NCBI RefSeq assembly: GCF_029407905.1
Contig: NC_073625.1
Location: 165,994,240-166,058,239, forward strand
Direction: 5' to 3'
DNA: 64,000 nt
From: Bubalus kerabau
Lineage: Eukaryota > Chordata > Mammalia > Artiodactyla > Bovidae
A program made the position numbers and the translations under genes. Each line of letters begins with the position of its first letter. Position 1 is the first letter of the stretch. Positions 43,301 through 55,142 of this stretch are shown piece by piece. A model generated the notes under the pieces. The model searched no databases. It worked only from the letters and a program-made list of their open reading frames with translations, and was not told the DNA's origin.

Positions 43301-46300
43301 TCAAGTAAATGAGTGCTGCTGTCAGAGGATGAGGAGAAAAACCACGAAGTTTCATAGAGATGAAGATACCAGGGACTAATTTCCTGACTTACATTTGACT
43401 CTAGCAAAACTAATAATTACAGAATGACACTGATTTTTCAGATTAGTGGGGAAAAGTAGAAATTAAGAGTTTTAAATTTTCAAATGTCACAAGCCTAGAG
43501 CATTCACCATAAATTTAGAGCTATAAGAATCCTAGGTAACCCTAGTGTACGACTGTAGTTTTGACACGCCACAATTACTCAAGGTGAATTGCATATTTTT
43601 TTCAAGTATAGTTGATGCATGTGTTCCGCTTCAAAAAATTTTTTTCAGTGTTATGTGTAGCAAACTTGAAAGGCATTTTGCCAAGATTTTTTCTTATTGA
43701 GAAAATCAGAAACAATTTTTAGAGGAAAGGAAATCCACATATTTATAATTAATTCATGCACAGCTCCTGAGAAAGTTATTTTTAACACTAACTACCTGAT
43801 CTCCAAGAAACCTTTTGAATTCTTATTTAGAAGCATTCTTCTTAAACAGGAAGTCATATTTTTCTATGGATAAACAGATGTAATTCCCCAAAGATTTAAA
43901 GCCAGTTCAAAAAGGTCAGATGGGTTCTAATCTTGGTAAAATCACATTTTGCAGATGCAGTTTAATAACTTTAGGATTGCTCTTTTTTTTTCTGTAAATA
44001 CAAATCCCTTATCCCAATAACATCCAGAATAAGTCATATTTTAGTAAATAATTTAAATACCTGGTTTTAACTGTATAACATTAACCCCTCTATAAAAATC
44101 CTAAGCATGGAGCAACCTCAGTAATCAGCTTGGATCTGCTTGGAAAGCTTAAGTTAAAAAAAAAAGGAAAAGTCCAGGTTTATCTTGGAATTCTCAAAAT
44201 TACTTGTTTGAACTTTTCCTAAATTCTCTGGCTATATGTTATAACTTTGTTTCTACTTTGCCTTAATAGTAATGATGACTGGTTTTCAATGCCTTTACTC
44301 TGTCATGAAATGAACTAGAAATAATATACTATGTGAGAACTCTAGACTATGAGGTACAGTTTTATATTATTCCTCAAACTGAGCTGCTAATATTTAAATT
44401 TATGCCAAGATTTTTGTTTTTGTTTGCCTATATCTTTGTTTTTTCTTTTTGACTTTTTTTCTTTTAAAGATCCTGATTTAAAATGCTCCTAAATGTAATT
44501 AGAATTTATTTTATTTGAAAATACTCAGTTGTTTATTGGAAATGAGCACTGTAGTAGAGGAAGTAGGAAGCATGATCATTATGCTTAAGCTCATAGTCTA
44601 ACAAAGAAAACAGGATGGATCTTCGTATTTATATTATAGAGTCATTAAAATTTAATCACTCTTGAGGTGTGTCTCCTATATGTCAAACACTGTGCTAGAA
44701 GCTACAAATTTTTAAAGAGTAAGATAGAGTGCCTGACCTTAAGAACTCTATTTTACAAATAAGAACTAATGCTACTGTGTCCACAACAAAATAGAAACCA
44801 ATTAACAGATTCATTAATTGTGCTTTGTGAACACTTCTATTGTAGTACATTTATTTTAATTAAGGCCTTCTACCTAGATCAAAGGTATTAACATGGATTA
44901 TTGGTGTGAAATGTAAGACTTGTGAAATACTAACTACTTTCCTTTACCTGAGTCTTGTAATTAGAAGAGGTCTTCTTACTTAAACAAATAATTAACTTTG
45001 ATAATGGACATCTAAAAACAAAGGCTATGGACACTACTACTGATATAATCTTTAGTGAAATGCATAGTCACAACAAGTAAAACTTAAATCATTAGCTATA
45101 TTTATAGAGGGATATACATACATATTATATATATATATAAAAATTTATTTTAATTAAGTATATATTATATCTATATACACGCTAAGTAAAATGGCAGAGT
45201 AATGGGTGAGTACACAGGATAAGTAGAATAATTAGTAACTAAAGTTAAAGAATTCTAGATTGATATGACTAATTGATGGAATGAGCAGAAGACATTAAGA
45301 AAAGAGAGACACACACATAGACACACACGTATACTTAGAGCTATGAAAGGATAGCAAGTACAACTTTGATTGGAGAAATAAATTGCATTGACATATATAT
45401 TTGAGTCTTGCTATTATATAAAATATGCAGCTATGAATGAAGCATTTCTATTAAATATGTTGGTGTTCACTTGCTTTTAGGTTGGAAAACAAAGCAAAAG
45501 CCTTAGTTTTAGAGAAAATTGATAATATAGCTTGCTTAGTTCTCAAACCTGTTGAAATTTTGTGCCAAAATCTTTTTTGTTTATAATTGTAGATATATTA
45601 GGGGAAAATGAAAAGTGTGTCTTACAAACTTTATTATCTATCATTGCAAAAATATGTGTGTGTTTCTCTGTGTGTGTGACAAATGAAATGTGGAAGCTAA
45701 GAAAAGTAAAATGCTAATATTTAAAGCAACGTAGTGTAATGTTCGTGTAAGTTTGATAATCCTTGAAGAGCCATTTTTTGGAAGTTGTGAGTTTGTTTAA
45801 ATGGATGAAAATTCCTTTTACAAATGAATTTATGAGGAAACTCATCTTATGTGGAAATATTACAAAAGCCAAATCCTACAATTTTTATTTCTAGTAGTAA
45901 AGACTATAAGAAGTATGGCAGTGGCTATTCCTATTTCTACTGTTGTAAATCCAGTATAATTTAGAATACCGCTAGCTAGATGATGAAGTTAAAGTCATAT
46001 TCAATATTTTCTGTGGATTCATGTTAATTTGTAGTTTTAATTTGTTACCATTCACAGCAGAACAATTTCCTCACTGGGTTTCCTCACTGAAAACAATCCT
46101 GAATTTACCAGAGTTCCTACCACATGATCTTTGGAAATAGACTGGATTGATTTTCAATAAAAGAAGCAGATTGCATCCTTATACAATGTCCATTATCTCT
46201 AAAAAATCTTTAGCTTATGATAATATGGCTTCTAATTACCTCATTTCTTTTAGTTGCAATTATTTACCATGAATTACTTAGATATTTTTCTTCTTTTCCA

Positions 46301-49025
46301 AGAGAAGAGAAAGCTCATCTGTGCTTTCCCAAGCACAGTTTAGTTCCTAGAAACTGACTGCATTAGAGAACCAAAACATTGAACAGAACAGATGAAAAAC
46401 AAAATTAAATTTTTAAAAAGATGGAGCCAAACATAATTGCATTAGAATTACCTTTCCTCATTCCTAGAATCTGTCCAAATGATAAAGGAAAACTTGGGGA
46501 AATAAAATATCATCAGCAATGAAATAGGGAATATTGGCAACTTTATCCTATTAAACTTTAAAATATTTTGTTTCTAGATTTTCATACCAAATTCTAAGAT
46601 GATTTTGGGCACTTATACTTAACTTCTTTTCTCACGATATTAATACATTGTTGTGAGAAACAGTTGGAGAAAATTCTGTCAAATCCAACAAATATCTTGA
46701 TCAGGGGATCTCATAGGAAAGACGGAAGCTCCTTCTTCCACTCCAGGTCACTAGTATTCCACACCCGGTGATAAAACTGGAAGCGAGAGGATCTGACCAT
46801 ATCTCATTGTTTCTTGGAAGTTATTATTTTTTTTTTTACACACCTCCCCTGGGGAAGGCAAATGGACAACTAAACAATATTTTTTTGCCAGCCACTGTCT
46901 TTGTGCATATACTGCTATATGTCAAGTTCTGTGGGTCTTGAACACAGAGACAAAAATAAAGAGTTGGACACTTTGCAAAGGGACCAAAGAAGGGACTTAG
47001 CACACACCACCCGTTAGGCTTCTAGCTATAATCCCCCTTTATAAGTATTTTGTTCTTGTAGTCAGTTATATTTCATACAGCAGAAAAAAGAAAAGACTGA
47101 TTTTGGGTAATTTTTACAGAGGGGTTAAGTATGTAAACAAATTATACTTATTGGAGGGAATATCTGTGTCTACTTTTCATACACACACAAGTACACACAC
47201 ACACTGCATGTATGTTTATGTACAGATATGTGTGTGTGTGTGTATTTTTCTATAAACCATATACCTCCTTCTACCCCCAAAATTGAGGAGTAAACTAAAT
47301 CTCTTTTGGATGATCTTCTAGCAATCTACATGTCTCTGTGAATAGTTTGAGGACTTAATTGCTATCTCTACATTTTAAAATACATCTTCAGTAAGATATT
47401 CTTTGAAAATCAGTAGTTATTAGTCTTACTGTAGCCCCTTTGTTGAAATTGTTTGTACTCTGACTCAGTTTTTCAAGACATGATTTGGATAAAAATTTTG
47501 TATTTTGTCTGTCTCATGCAAACCTTGTGAAAAAGAGTAGTCATTTGCTACATGTAATATGTGCAAATTGGATGTAGTTTTTCAGGAAGGAGATTGTCCA
47601 AGATCCTGCAAAATTTGCTTTGACTGCAGAAGAGAGGAAAAAAAAAATGTAGAAGAGATGAAAACAATCCATTTGAAGCCACTTTTTACAACAGTGAACC
47701 AATAACATAAGAGTAGGGGATCACCAACAAAAAGTCTTAGACTACAAATCTTGTATTTTATCAGAAGTAGTGCCAAAATGGTAGTGCAGGAGAGCAAAAT
47801 AAAATTGGAGTGTACTTTCTAATGGTCATGAAATCCTTTCTGTGTATTTAGTCTGAGTGGGTTATATACAGAGAAAAGGCAAAATACAGACAAAAATTCC
47901 TCAACTCCCATATCCACAAATGACCTCCTACAAGTGCCTAATTATTAATAATACAAATATACATTATGCTCAAAATTAGTCTCTCCCCTTCCCCCAAAAG
48001 CATCTAATTTAATGATAAACAAAAATAAGCAAGCAAACAAAAAATCTGGAACATGATCTATTAGGTTAGGTACAAGATATAATTTTTATCACTACTATAA
48101 TTTTTACATTATGAAGAGCTATCCAGTCATGCAAAGAAACAGATATGACTTGAAAGGATATTAAATTATTATTTGCATATGATATGATTATATGCCAAGG
48201 AAATCTAGCTACTGGAATTCAAATTTGAGTTCAGTAAATAAACTCACACAAAGTAAATATACTAAATACTTCTAATAACTCCCTTGAAAGCTACGAATAA
48301 TCAGTTTTTAAATTAAATAGAAATATAATTCAAAACACATATACTTAACAAGTAATGTCTAGAACATACATTAAAAGAAAATTCTACTGAGGAATATAAA
48401 ACAAAACAGGTAAATATAAAAGTATTATTTGGTCTTAGAATATCTGTGAAGTTTCTTCAAATTAATCTGTTTATTTTATGCAATAACAAAGTTACAAATT
48501 TTTTAATTTGAAAAATTTGTAATCTAAATCTAGAAAAATAAGTGGATAAAAAATACAGTAAAATTATGGAAAAAACATATAGTGAAGGCACTAACCTTAT
48601 CGGTATAAAAGAATAATTTAAGCTACATTGATTGTGTAGTGAGATTCCAAGAAGTGACTAATCAATGAAATAAAACAATCTCAACAACAGAATTAATATT
48701 AGTTCTTAAAATCAATGAACAAAGTTTTGATCATTAAAGAAAAAGGAGAGGCAATTAGTTATTTGAGAACCAAAATAATACAAATAAAAGTCATGCCTCA
48801 TATCAACGTAAATGCCAAATGTATTAAAGATGTACTACTAGTACTAGAATAGATATTAGATCAATATTTTAATAACTGTGCTACTACAAAGTCCTATAAC
48901 AACACATCAGTAGTAGTCTTCATAGAGTAAATACTTATGTATTTAGTAAAAAATTTAAAGCACAATATATGAAAAATATATAATGAAAAGTTATAAAAAC
49001 ATCACTAGAAATATATATTTATAAA
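43301..49025. other. longest stretch without identifiable young repeats
   Basis: About 5.7 kb of AT-rich DNA in which I recognise no BovB, Bov-tA, CHR or young L1. 44660-44770 faintly resembles a MIR-type core ('tgtcaaacactgtgctagaa'). TA-rich text lies at 45113-45175, and short CA/TG tracts at 47160-47245. Open frames are all under about 72 codons. No gene seen. This is either old decayed sequence or sequence that does not tolerate insertions; I cannot tell which. Confidence 0.45.
47179..47244. repeat. paired (CA)n and (TG)n tracts, inverted
   Basis: A CA tract (47182-47206, interrupted) and a TG tract (47228-47242) lie about 25 bp apart and are complementary, so the strand can fold back on itself. 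Confidence 0.85.
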
Positions 49026-49029
49026 AATA

Positions 49030-49490
49030 TCTCTATTAGTAATGTTCTTAGTTACAAACAGCAACAAAAAAGACCATTTAACCTATGCAGAAAAGTAGTT
49101 TTGGGAATTGCTTATCAAATCAACAGGAGGGATTAAGAAGCAGGTTTGAATCAGCAGCAAGGAAAAACAGGTGCAATCAAAATTCTGTACAGGAATAGCA
49201 TCTTCTCGCTAGGTGGTCATTGTGAAGCTTCTAGGCCCTTTACTTTTGCAGCTCCCTTGAATTCTCTCTTACTGACTCTCGGTCATGACGTCACAACCTC
49301 TAGATTCAGCATCCCCAGCAAAACATCTAATTAGCCATACTTAGATCATGTGACTCTGATCTGCATGCCAGAGGATGGAGAGAGAAAATATTATATCTCA
49401 TTTGGTTTCCAGAGTGGAAAGAAAGGTGGAATCCTCCCAAATTAAAAATAGAATTTGTTTGCTGGGCAACCCAATTATTTTAAATTAAGT
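49030..49490. repeat. possible old mammalian interspersed repeat
   Basis: The order 'cagcaacaaaaaagaccatt', 'cagctcccttgaattctctc', 'agatcatgtgactctgatc' and 'gggcaacccaattatttta' suggests an old dispersed repeat whose family I cannot name. It contains an exact TGACGTCA palindrome at 49286-49293. Confidence 0.35.
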
Positions 49491-50030
49491 GTAAAACATT
49501 AAATCTCTTACATTTAACAACCTTTAAAAATCAAATAAGGAAATGACAAATACCTCAACAGAAAAAAAAAGAGAACAAATGATATGGAAAATGCAATGGT
49601 GAAGTAGAAATACAGTGCCCAATGTCTACTTCTCAGTAATCAAAAACTGAAAATTATTGAAACAATTAAACTATGCATAAATAAAATTGATCAGACAAAA
49701 TTATAAAAGTTTAGAAATATCTAGTCCTGGCAAGGATGTGAGGTAATGGACACTTTGATACAGTGTTAGTGGGAAAATAAGTTGATGTAACTTTCTTTTT
49801 TAATTTGACTGTAGTTGGCATATAGTATTATATTAGTTTCAAGTCTACAACATAGTAATGTACTCTTTTTATAGAACATACTCCATACTGTTACCCTAAA
49901 ATATTGACTATGTTCTCTGTGTTATACTGCACATCACAACTTTATAACTTATTTTATGCCTAACAGTTTGTACTTCTTAAACTTTTTCACCTGTTTTGTT
50001 TCTGTTTTGTTATATTCAATCATTTGGTTC

Positions 50031-50917
50031 ATTTTTTTTATTTTATTTATTTATTTTTATATTTTTTATTTTTTTTACTTTACAATATTGTATTGGTTTT
50101 GCCATACATCAACATGAATCCGCCATGGGTGTACAAGTGTTCCCAATCCTGAACCCGCCTCCCACTTCCCTCCTCATACCATCCCTCTGGGTCATCCCAG
50201 TGCACCAGTCCCAAGCTTCCTGTATCCTACATCAAACCTGGACTGGTGATTTGTTTCTTATATGATATTATACATGTTTCAATGCCATTCTCCCAAATCA
50301 TCCCCCACTCCCTCTCCCACAGAGTCCAAAAGACTGTTCTATACATCTGTGTCTCTTTTGCTGTCTCGCATACAGGGTTATCATTACCATCTTTCTAAAT
50401 TCCACATATATGCGTTGGTATACTGTATTGGTGTTTTTCTTTCTGGCTTACTTCACTCTGTATAATAGGCTCCAGTTTCAGCCACCTCATTAGAGCTGAT
50501 TCAAATGTATTCTTTGTAATGGCTGAGTAATACTCCATTGTGTACCACAGCTTTCTTATCCATTCATCTGCTGATGGACATCTAGGTTGCTTCCATGTCC
50601 TGGCTATTATAAACAGTGCTGTGATGAACACTGGGGTACATGTTCTTTCAATTCTGGTTTCCTTGGTGTATATGCCCAGCAGTGGGATTGCTGGGTCATA
50701 TGGCAGTTCTATTTCCAGTTTTTTCAGGAATCTCCACACTGTTCTCCATAGTGGCTGTACTAGTTTGCATTCCCACCAACAGTGGAAGAGGGTTCCCTTT
50801 TCTCCACATCCTCTCCAGCATTTATTGCTTGTAGGCTTTTGGATCGCAGCCATTCTGACTGGCGTGAAGTGGGACCTCATTGTGGTTTTGATTTGCATTT
50901 CTCTGATAATGAGTGAT
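50031..50917 (-). mobile_element. young L1, 5' truncated, nested in old L1
   Basis: Reverse L1 3' end: the T-rich complement of the tail (50031-50085), 3' UTR and ORF2 C-terminus to about 50917. Flanking ttcattttttta and ttcgttttttag are an imperfect TSD in old L1 sequence. It differs from the 39-41 kb copies at several sites, so it is not their immediate copy. Confidence 0.88.
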
Positions 50918-50955
50918 GCTTCGTTTTTTAGATTCCACATATAAGTGGAGAACAT
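50395..50955 (-). pseudogene. L1 ORF2 C-terminal fragment
   Basis: 186 codons. The first ~13 residues are flanking translation. It then reads '[20 protein letters not shown]', '[18 protein letters not shown]' (Cys-rich motif), '[18 protein letters not shown]' and '[15 protein letters not shown]', reaching the natural ORF2 end region. Lacks endonuclease and RT. Confidence 0.88.
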
Positions 50956-51865
50956 AGAGTATTTGTCTTTGATTTATTTCACTAAACGTAATACCCTTGA
51001 AGTCCATCCATGTTGTCATAAATGGCACAATTTCCTTATTTTTTTTTATGGCTGAGTAACATACAGCTGTTGATGGATGATTAGGTTGTTTCTATATTTT
51101 TGCTATAAGTAATGCAACTTTGAACATTGGGGTGCATGTATCTTTTGTTATTTGTGTCTCATTTTCATTGGATAAATAACCAATGGAGTGGAGTTGCTGG
51201 ATTGTATGGTGGCTCTGCTTTTACCTTTTTGAGGAACCTCCATGCTATTTTCCACAGCGGCTACACCAGTTCACATTTCTATTAGCAGTGCATGAGGGTT
51301 TCTTTTTCTCCATATCCTTGCCAACACTTTTGCTTTCCTATCTTTCTGATGACAGACATTCTGACAGATGTAAGGTGATATGTCGTTGTGGTTTCGATTT
51401 GCAGTTGCCAGACAATTACTGATGTTGAGCATCTTTTCATGTGCCAGTCTGTGTCTTTGGGAAATGCCTATTTAGGTCCCCTGCTGAGTTTTTAAATTGG
51501 GTTTTTTGGTTTTTTTTTTTTTTTGATATTGAGTTGTATGAGATTTTGTATATCTAAGCATTGACCCCTTATTGAAAACATAATTTACAAATATCTTCTT
51601 GCATTTATTAGATTGTCTTTCTGTTTTATTGATGGTTCTGTACACTGTGCAAAAGATATTTTAGTGATGAGGTTTCATTTGTTTACTTTTGCCTTGACTG
51701 AGGAGAGATATCCTCACCCCCACTCCACAAATATTGCTAAGACTAATCTTAAAGAGTGAACTGCATGTTTTCTTCTAGGAGTTTTATGGTTTCAAGTCTT
51801 ACATTTCAATTCAGTTCAGTTCAGTCACTCAATTATGTCTGACTCTTTATGACCACATACACTGC

Positions 51866-53269
51866 TGCCAGGGTCCAGCCCCGGTGGATCCAGGGAATTT
51901 GAAGCAGGGACGGCGTCGGCGAACTGGACACAATAGTTTTAATTAAATATTAATTAGAGATATAAAGAGTAATAGAATAAGGATAGCTCAGTAGGAAAAT
52001 TCAGCAGAGAAAAGAGACTGAATAACTCGGTTTACATGGAAAGCTAATAAAATTCCAAGATAAGGAATTTACGTCACCTACATAGGCCACAGGCATCCTC
52101 CCATTCTCCCGAAGGAGAGGAGACACTAAGGCCTCCCTAGTCAGATCTTAGAAGCCCAGGCATAATTAGTAGGCTTGATGAGCCTCCACGCTCCAGATGG
52201 GAATTCAGCCAGAAGGTGAGAGAAAGAACGACATGGGGAGACCAACCTTTGGTGAGCAAGGCCCGCACTTTATTTTCCAAAGTAGTTTTTATACCTTAAG
52301 TTGTGCATAAAGGATAATGGGGGAAGGGGTAGAGTCATGCAAGGACAGCAGTCCTTGATCCCTATAGAAGCCAGGCTTTCAAACTTATCATATGCAAAAG
52401 TTTAGGTGATTTACATCATCTTCTGGCCAGGAGGCCTGTTAACATTTTAAGATCCTTTCTTCAGAAAACTTATTTTTCTCTAAAGGTGATTATTCTAAAG
52501 TCAAGTGCCACCCTCCAAAAGCATTAGATGAAGTTGCATTCCTATAGGGCAAAGGTGTAGTGGGCTATAACAAGAAAAGAATTAACTCAAGGGTCCAAGG
52601 TTACAAACATTAAGCTACTACTTACATTCCTATACACCAATTATATTAATCAATACACTCCCAGGGACACAGTAGGTAAGGGATATGGAAACTTAGCAGC
52701 AAACATTGGCCCAACAAGTGAAAAACCCTTCACCAATACAATTTCTAATCAATCTTTTAACTACTCAAAGGAATCTGTACTTAGACAGTTTAGAACATCT
52801 TATGCCTCTCACGGTTGGGAGGCTGTGAACAATCACGTGTGGCCAGAAGAACCTATGGCAACCCACTCCAGTGTTCTTGCCTGGAGAATCCCAGGGACAG
52901 GGGAGCCTGATGGGCTGCCGTCTATGGGGTCACACAGAGTTGGACACGACTGAAGTGACTCAGCAGCAGCAGCAGAGAACTTCCAAAGGAGTTTGTAGGT
53001 TGAAACACTCTTGTCACGCCCAGGAACTTTATTAACTGGAGCTGTAAGTTAACTCTTTTTCAGAGAGAGGTGGTGGAGGACAGCCCCCTGTAAAGTCAGA
53101 AGTGTAGGTGAGAGCACAAAGCAGTAAAGTAGGCAGACTCTAGTTTTGGGGGTAGATGCTCGAGAATTTCCAGGGAGACTCCTGAGGCTCGATCCCGCCT
53201 TTGCGTATGCTGAGCCTCCTTCCTCATGACCTTTGCCACAGGCAGAGTTCCTCACGCTGGCTCCCGGCA
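51866..53269 (-). mobile_element. solo LTR of an endogenous betaretrovirus-like element (6-bp TSD)
   Basis: The limits TGCC...GGCA (TG...CA) are flanked by the 6-bp repeat cactgc (51860-51865 and 53270-53275). The BovB text is continuous when the insert is removed. On the minus strand a TATA-like 'ggtataaaaactac' (about 52285-52298) precedes an AATAAAG polyadenylation signal (about 52269-52276), in U3-R-U5 order. A second AATAAAG lies opposite about 53026-53033. About 1.28 kb after removing an embedded Bov-A unit (52855-52975). The 6-bp TSD and long LTR fit the ERVK/betaretrovirus group. No internal genes remain. Confidence 0.8.
52855..52977 (+). mobile_element. single Bov-A unit (half Bov-A2) inside the solo LTR
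   Basis: Starts mid-element at 'tatggcaacccactccagtg' and ends in a cag tail. Corresponds to the second unit of Bov-A2 only. The LTR word agaac is repeated on both sides (about 52849 and 52977), a short TSD. Confidence 0.85.
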
Positions 53270-53560
53270 CACTGCAGCAAACCAGGCCTCCCTGTCCATC
53301 ACCAACACCCAGAATTTACTCAAACTCACGTCCATTGAGTGGGTGATGCCATCTAACCATCTCATCCTCTGTCGTCTCCTTCTCCTCCTGCCTTCAATCT
53401 TTCCCAACATCAGGGTCTTTTCAAATGAGCTAGCTGTTTGCATCAGGTGGCCAAAGTATTGGAGTTTCAGTTTCAACATCAGGCCTTCCAATGAACATCC
53501 AAAACTGGTCTCCTTTAGGATGGCCTGGATGGCTCTCCTTGCAGTCCAAGGGACTCTCAA
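53252..53560 (-). pseudogene. BovB C-terminal fragment
   Basis: Reads '[20 protein letters not shown]' and '[20 protein letters not shown]' from the BovB region after the RT. The C-terminus runs into the LTR junction. Confidence 0.75.
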
Positions 53561-53719
53561 GAATCTTCTTCAACACCACAGATCAAAAACATCAATTCTT
53601 TGGTGCTCAGCTTTCTTTATAGTCCAACTCTCACATCCAAACATGACTACTGGGAAAACCGTAGCCTTGACTAGATGGACCTTTGTTGGCAAAGTAATCT
53701 CTGCTTTTTAATATACTAT

Positions 53720-54418
53720 CTAGGTGGTCATAACTTTCCTTCCAAGGAGTAAGTGTCTTTTAATTTCATGGCTGCAATCACCATCAACAGTGATTTTGGA
53801 GCCCCCAAAAATAAAGTCTGACACTGTTTCCACTGTTTCCCCATCTATTTGCCATGAAGTCATGGGACCAGATGCCATGATCTCAGTTTTCTGAATGTTG
53901 AGCTTTAAGCCAGCTTTTTCACTCTCCTCTTTCACTTTCATCAAGAGGCTCTTTAGTTCTTCTTCACTTTCTGCCATAAGGGTGGTGTCATCTGCATATC
54001 TGAGGTTATTCATATTTCTCCTGGCAATCTTTATTCCAGCTTGTGCTTCCTTCAGCCCAGCGTTTCTCATGATGTACTCTGCATACAAGTTAAATAAGCA
54101 GGGTGACAATATACAGCCTTTATGTACTCCTTTTCCTATTTGGAACAAGTCTGTTCCATGTGCAGTTCTAACTGTTGCTTCCTGACCTGCATACAGGTTT
54201 CTCAAGAGGCAGGTTAGGTGGTCTGGTATTCCCATCTCTTTCAGAATTTTCCAGTTTATTGTGATCCACACAGTCAAAGGCTTTGGCATAGTCAATAAAG
54301 CAGAAATAGATGTTTTTCTGGAACTCCCTTGCTTTTTTGATGATCCAGCAGATGTTGGCAATTTGATCTCTGGTTCCTCTGCCTTTTCTAAATCCAGCTT
54401 GAACATCTGGAATTTCAC
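53720..54418 (-). pseudogene. BovB reverse transcriptase fragment with frameshift
   Basis: From 'KILKEMGIPDHLTCLLRN' (residue 57) on, this frame is authentic BovB RT with an intact YADD (residues 141-144), running to 'GSKITVDGDCSHEIKRHLLL'. Its first ~54 residues are an out-of-frame reading. The authentic N-terminal RT ('DVQAGFRKGRGTRDQIANIC', 'FIDYAKAFDCVDHNKL') is in another frame at 54168-54425. The frame break is a small deletion near 54252 within the 'NKLWKIL' codons. Confidence 0.85.
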
Positions 54419-54495
54419 GGTTCATGTACTGCTGAAGATTATTGTACTAGCATGTGAGATAAGTGCAATTGTGCAGTAGTTTGAGCATTCTTTGG

Positions 54496-54702
54496 GGCTT
54501 CTCTGGTGGCTCAGATGTTAAAGCATCTGCCTGGAATGCGGGATACCCGGGTTCAATCCCTGTGTCTGGAAGATCCTCTGGAGAAGCAAATGGCAACCCA
54601 CTCCAGTACTCCTGCATGGAGAATCCCATGGAGGGAGGAGCCTGGTAGGCTACAGTCCATGGGGTCGCAAAGAGTTGGACACGACTGAGCGACTTCACTC
54701 AC
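54496..54702 (+). mobile_element. Bov-tA SINE inside BovB with perfect 16-bp TSD
   Basis: Head 'ggcttctctggtggctcag', B-box-like 'gggttcaatccctgtgtc', Bov-A body, 'cacgactgagcgacttcac'. The TSD tttgagcattctttgg is at 54480-54495 and 54703-54718, perfect. It falls in the RT-upstream part of BovB. Confidence 0.95.
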
Positions 54703-55142
54703 TTTGAGCATTCTTTGGCATTGCCTTTCTTTGGGATTGGAATGAAAACTGACCTTTTCCAGTCCCGAGACCACTGCTGAGTTTTCCAAATTTGCTGGCA
54801 TATTGAGTGCAGCACTTTCACAGCATCATCTTCCAGGATTTGAAATAGCTCAACTGGAATGCCATCACCACCACTAGCTTTGTTCATAGTGATGCTTTCT
54901 AAGGCCCACTTGACTTCACATTCCAGGATGTCTGGCTCTAGGTGAGTGATCACACCATCGTGATTATCTTGGTGTTGAAGATCTTTTTTGTACAGTTCTT
55001 CTGTGTATTCTTGCCACCTCTTCTTAGTATCTTCTGCTTCTGTTAGGTCCATACCATTTCTGTCCTTTATCGAGCCCATCTTTGCATGAAATGTTCCCTT
55101 GGTATCTCTAATTTTCATGAAGAGATCTCTAGTCTTTCCCAT
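54699..55142 (-). pseudogene. BovB fragment upstream of and entering RT
   Basis: 147 codons: 'MGKTRDLFMKIRDTKGTFHA', 'RWQEYTEELYKKDLQ', 'EVKWALESITMNKASGGDGI', 'KRSVFIPIPKKGNAKECSK'. Covers the linker between endonuclease and RT and the first RT box. Interrupted at its end by the Bov-tA. Confidence 0.85.

Noticed and set aside
54168..54425. A short minus-strand frame that might be a separate peptide
   Set aside because: It is the first part of the BovB RT in its authentic frame, split from the rest by a small deletion near 54252.
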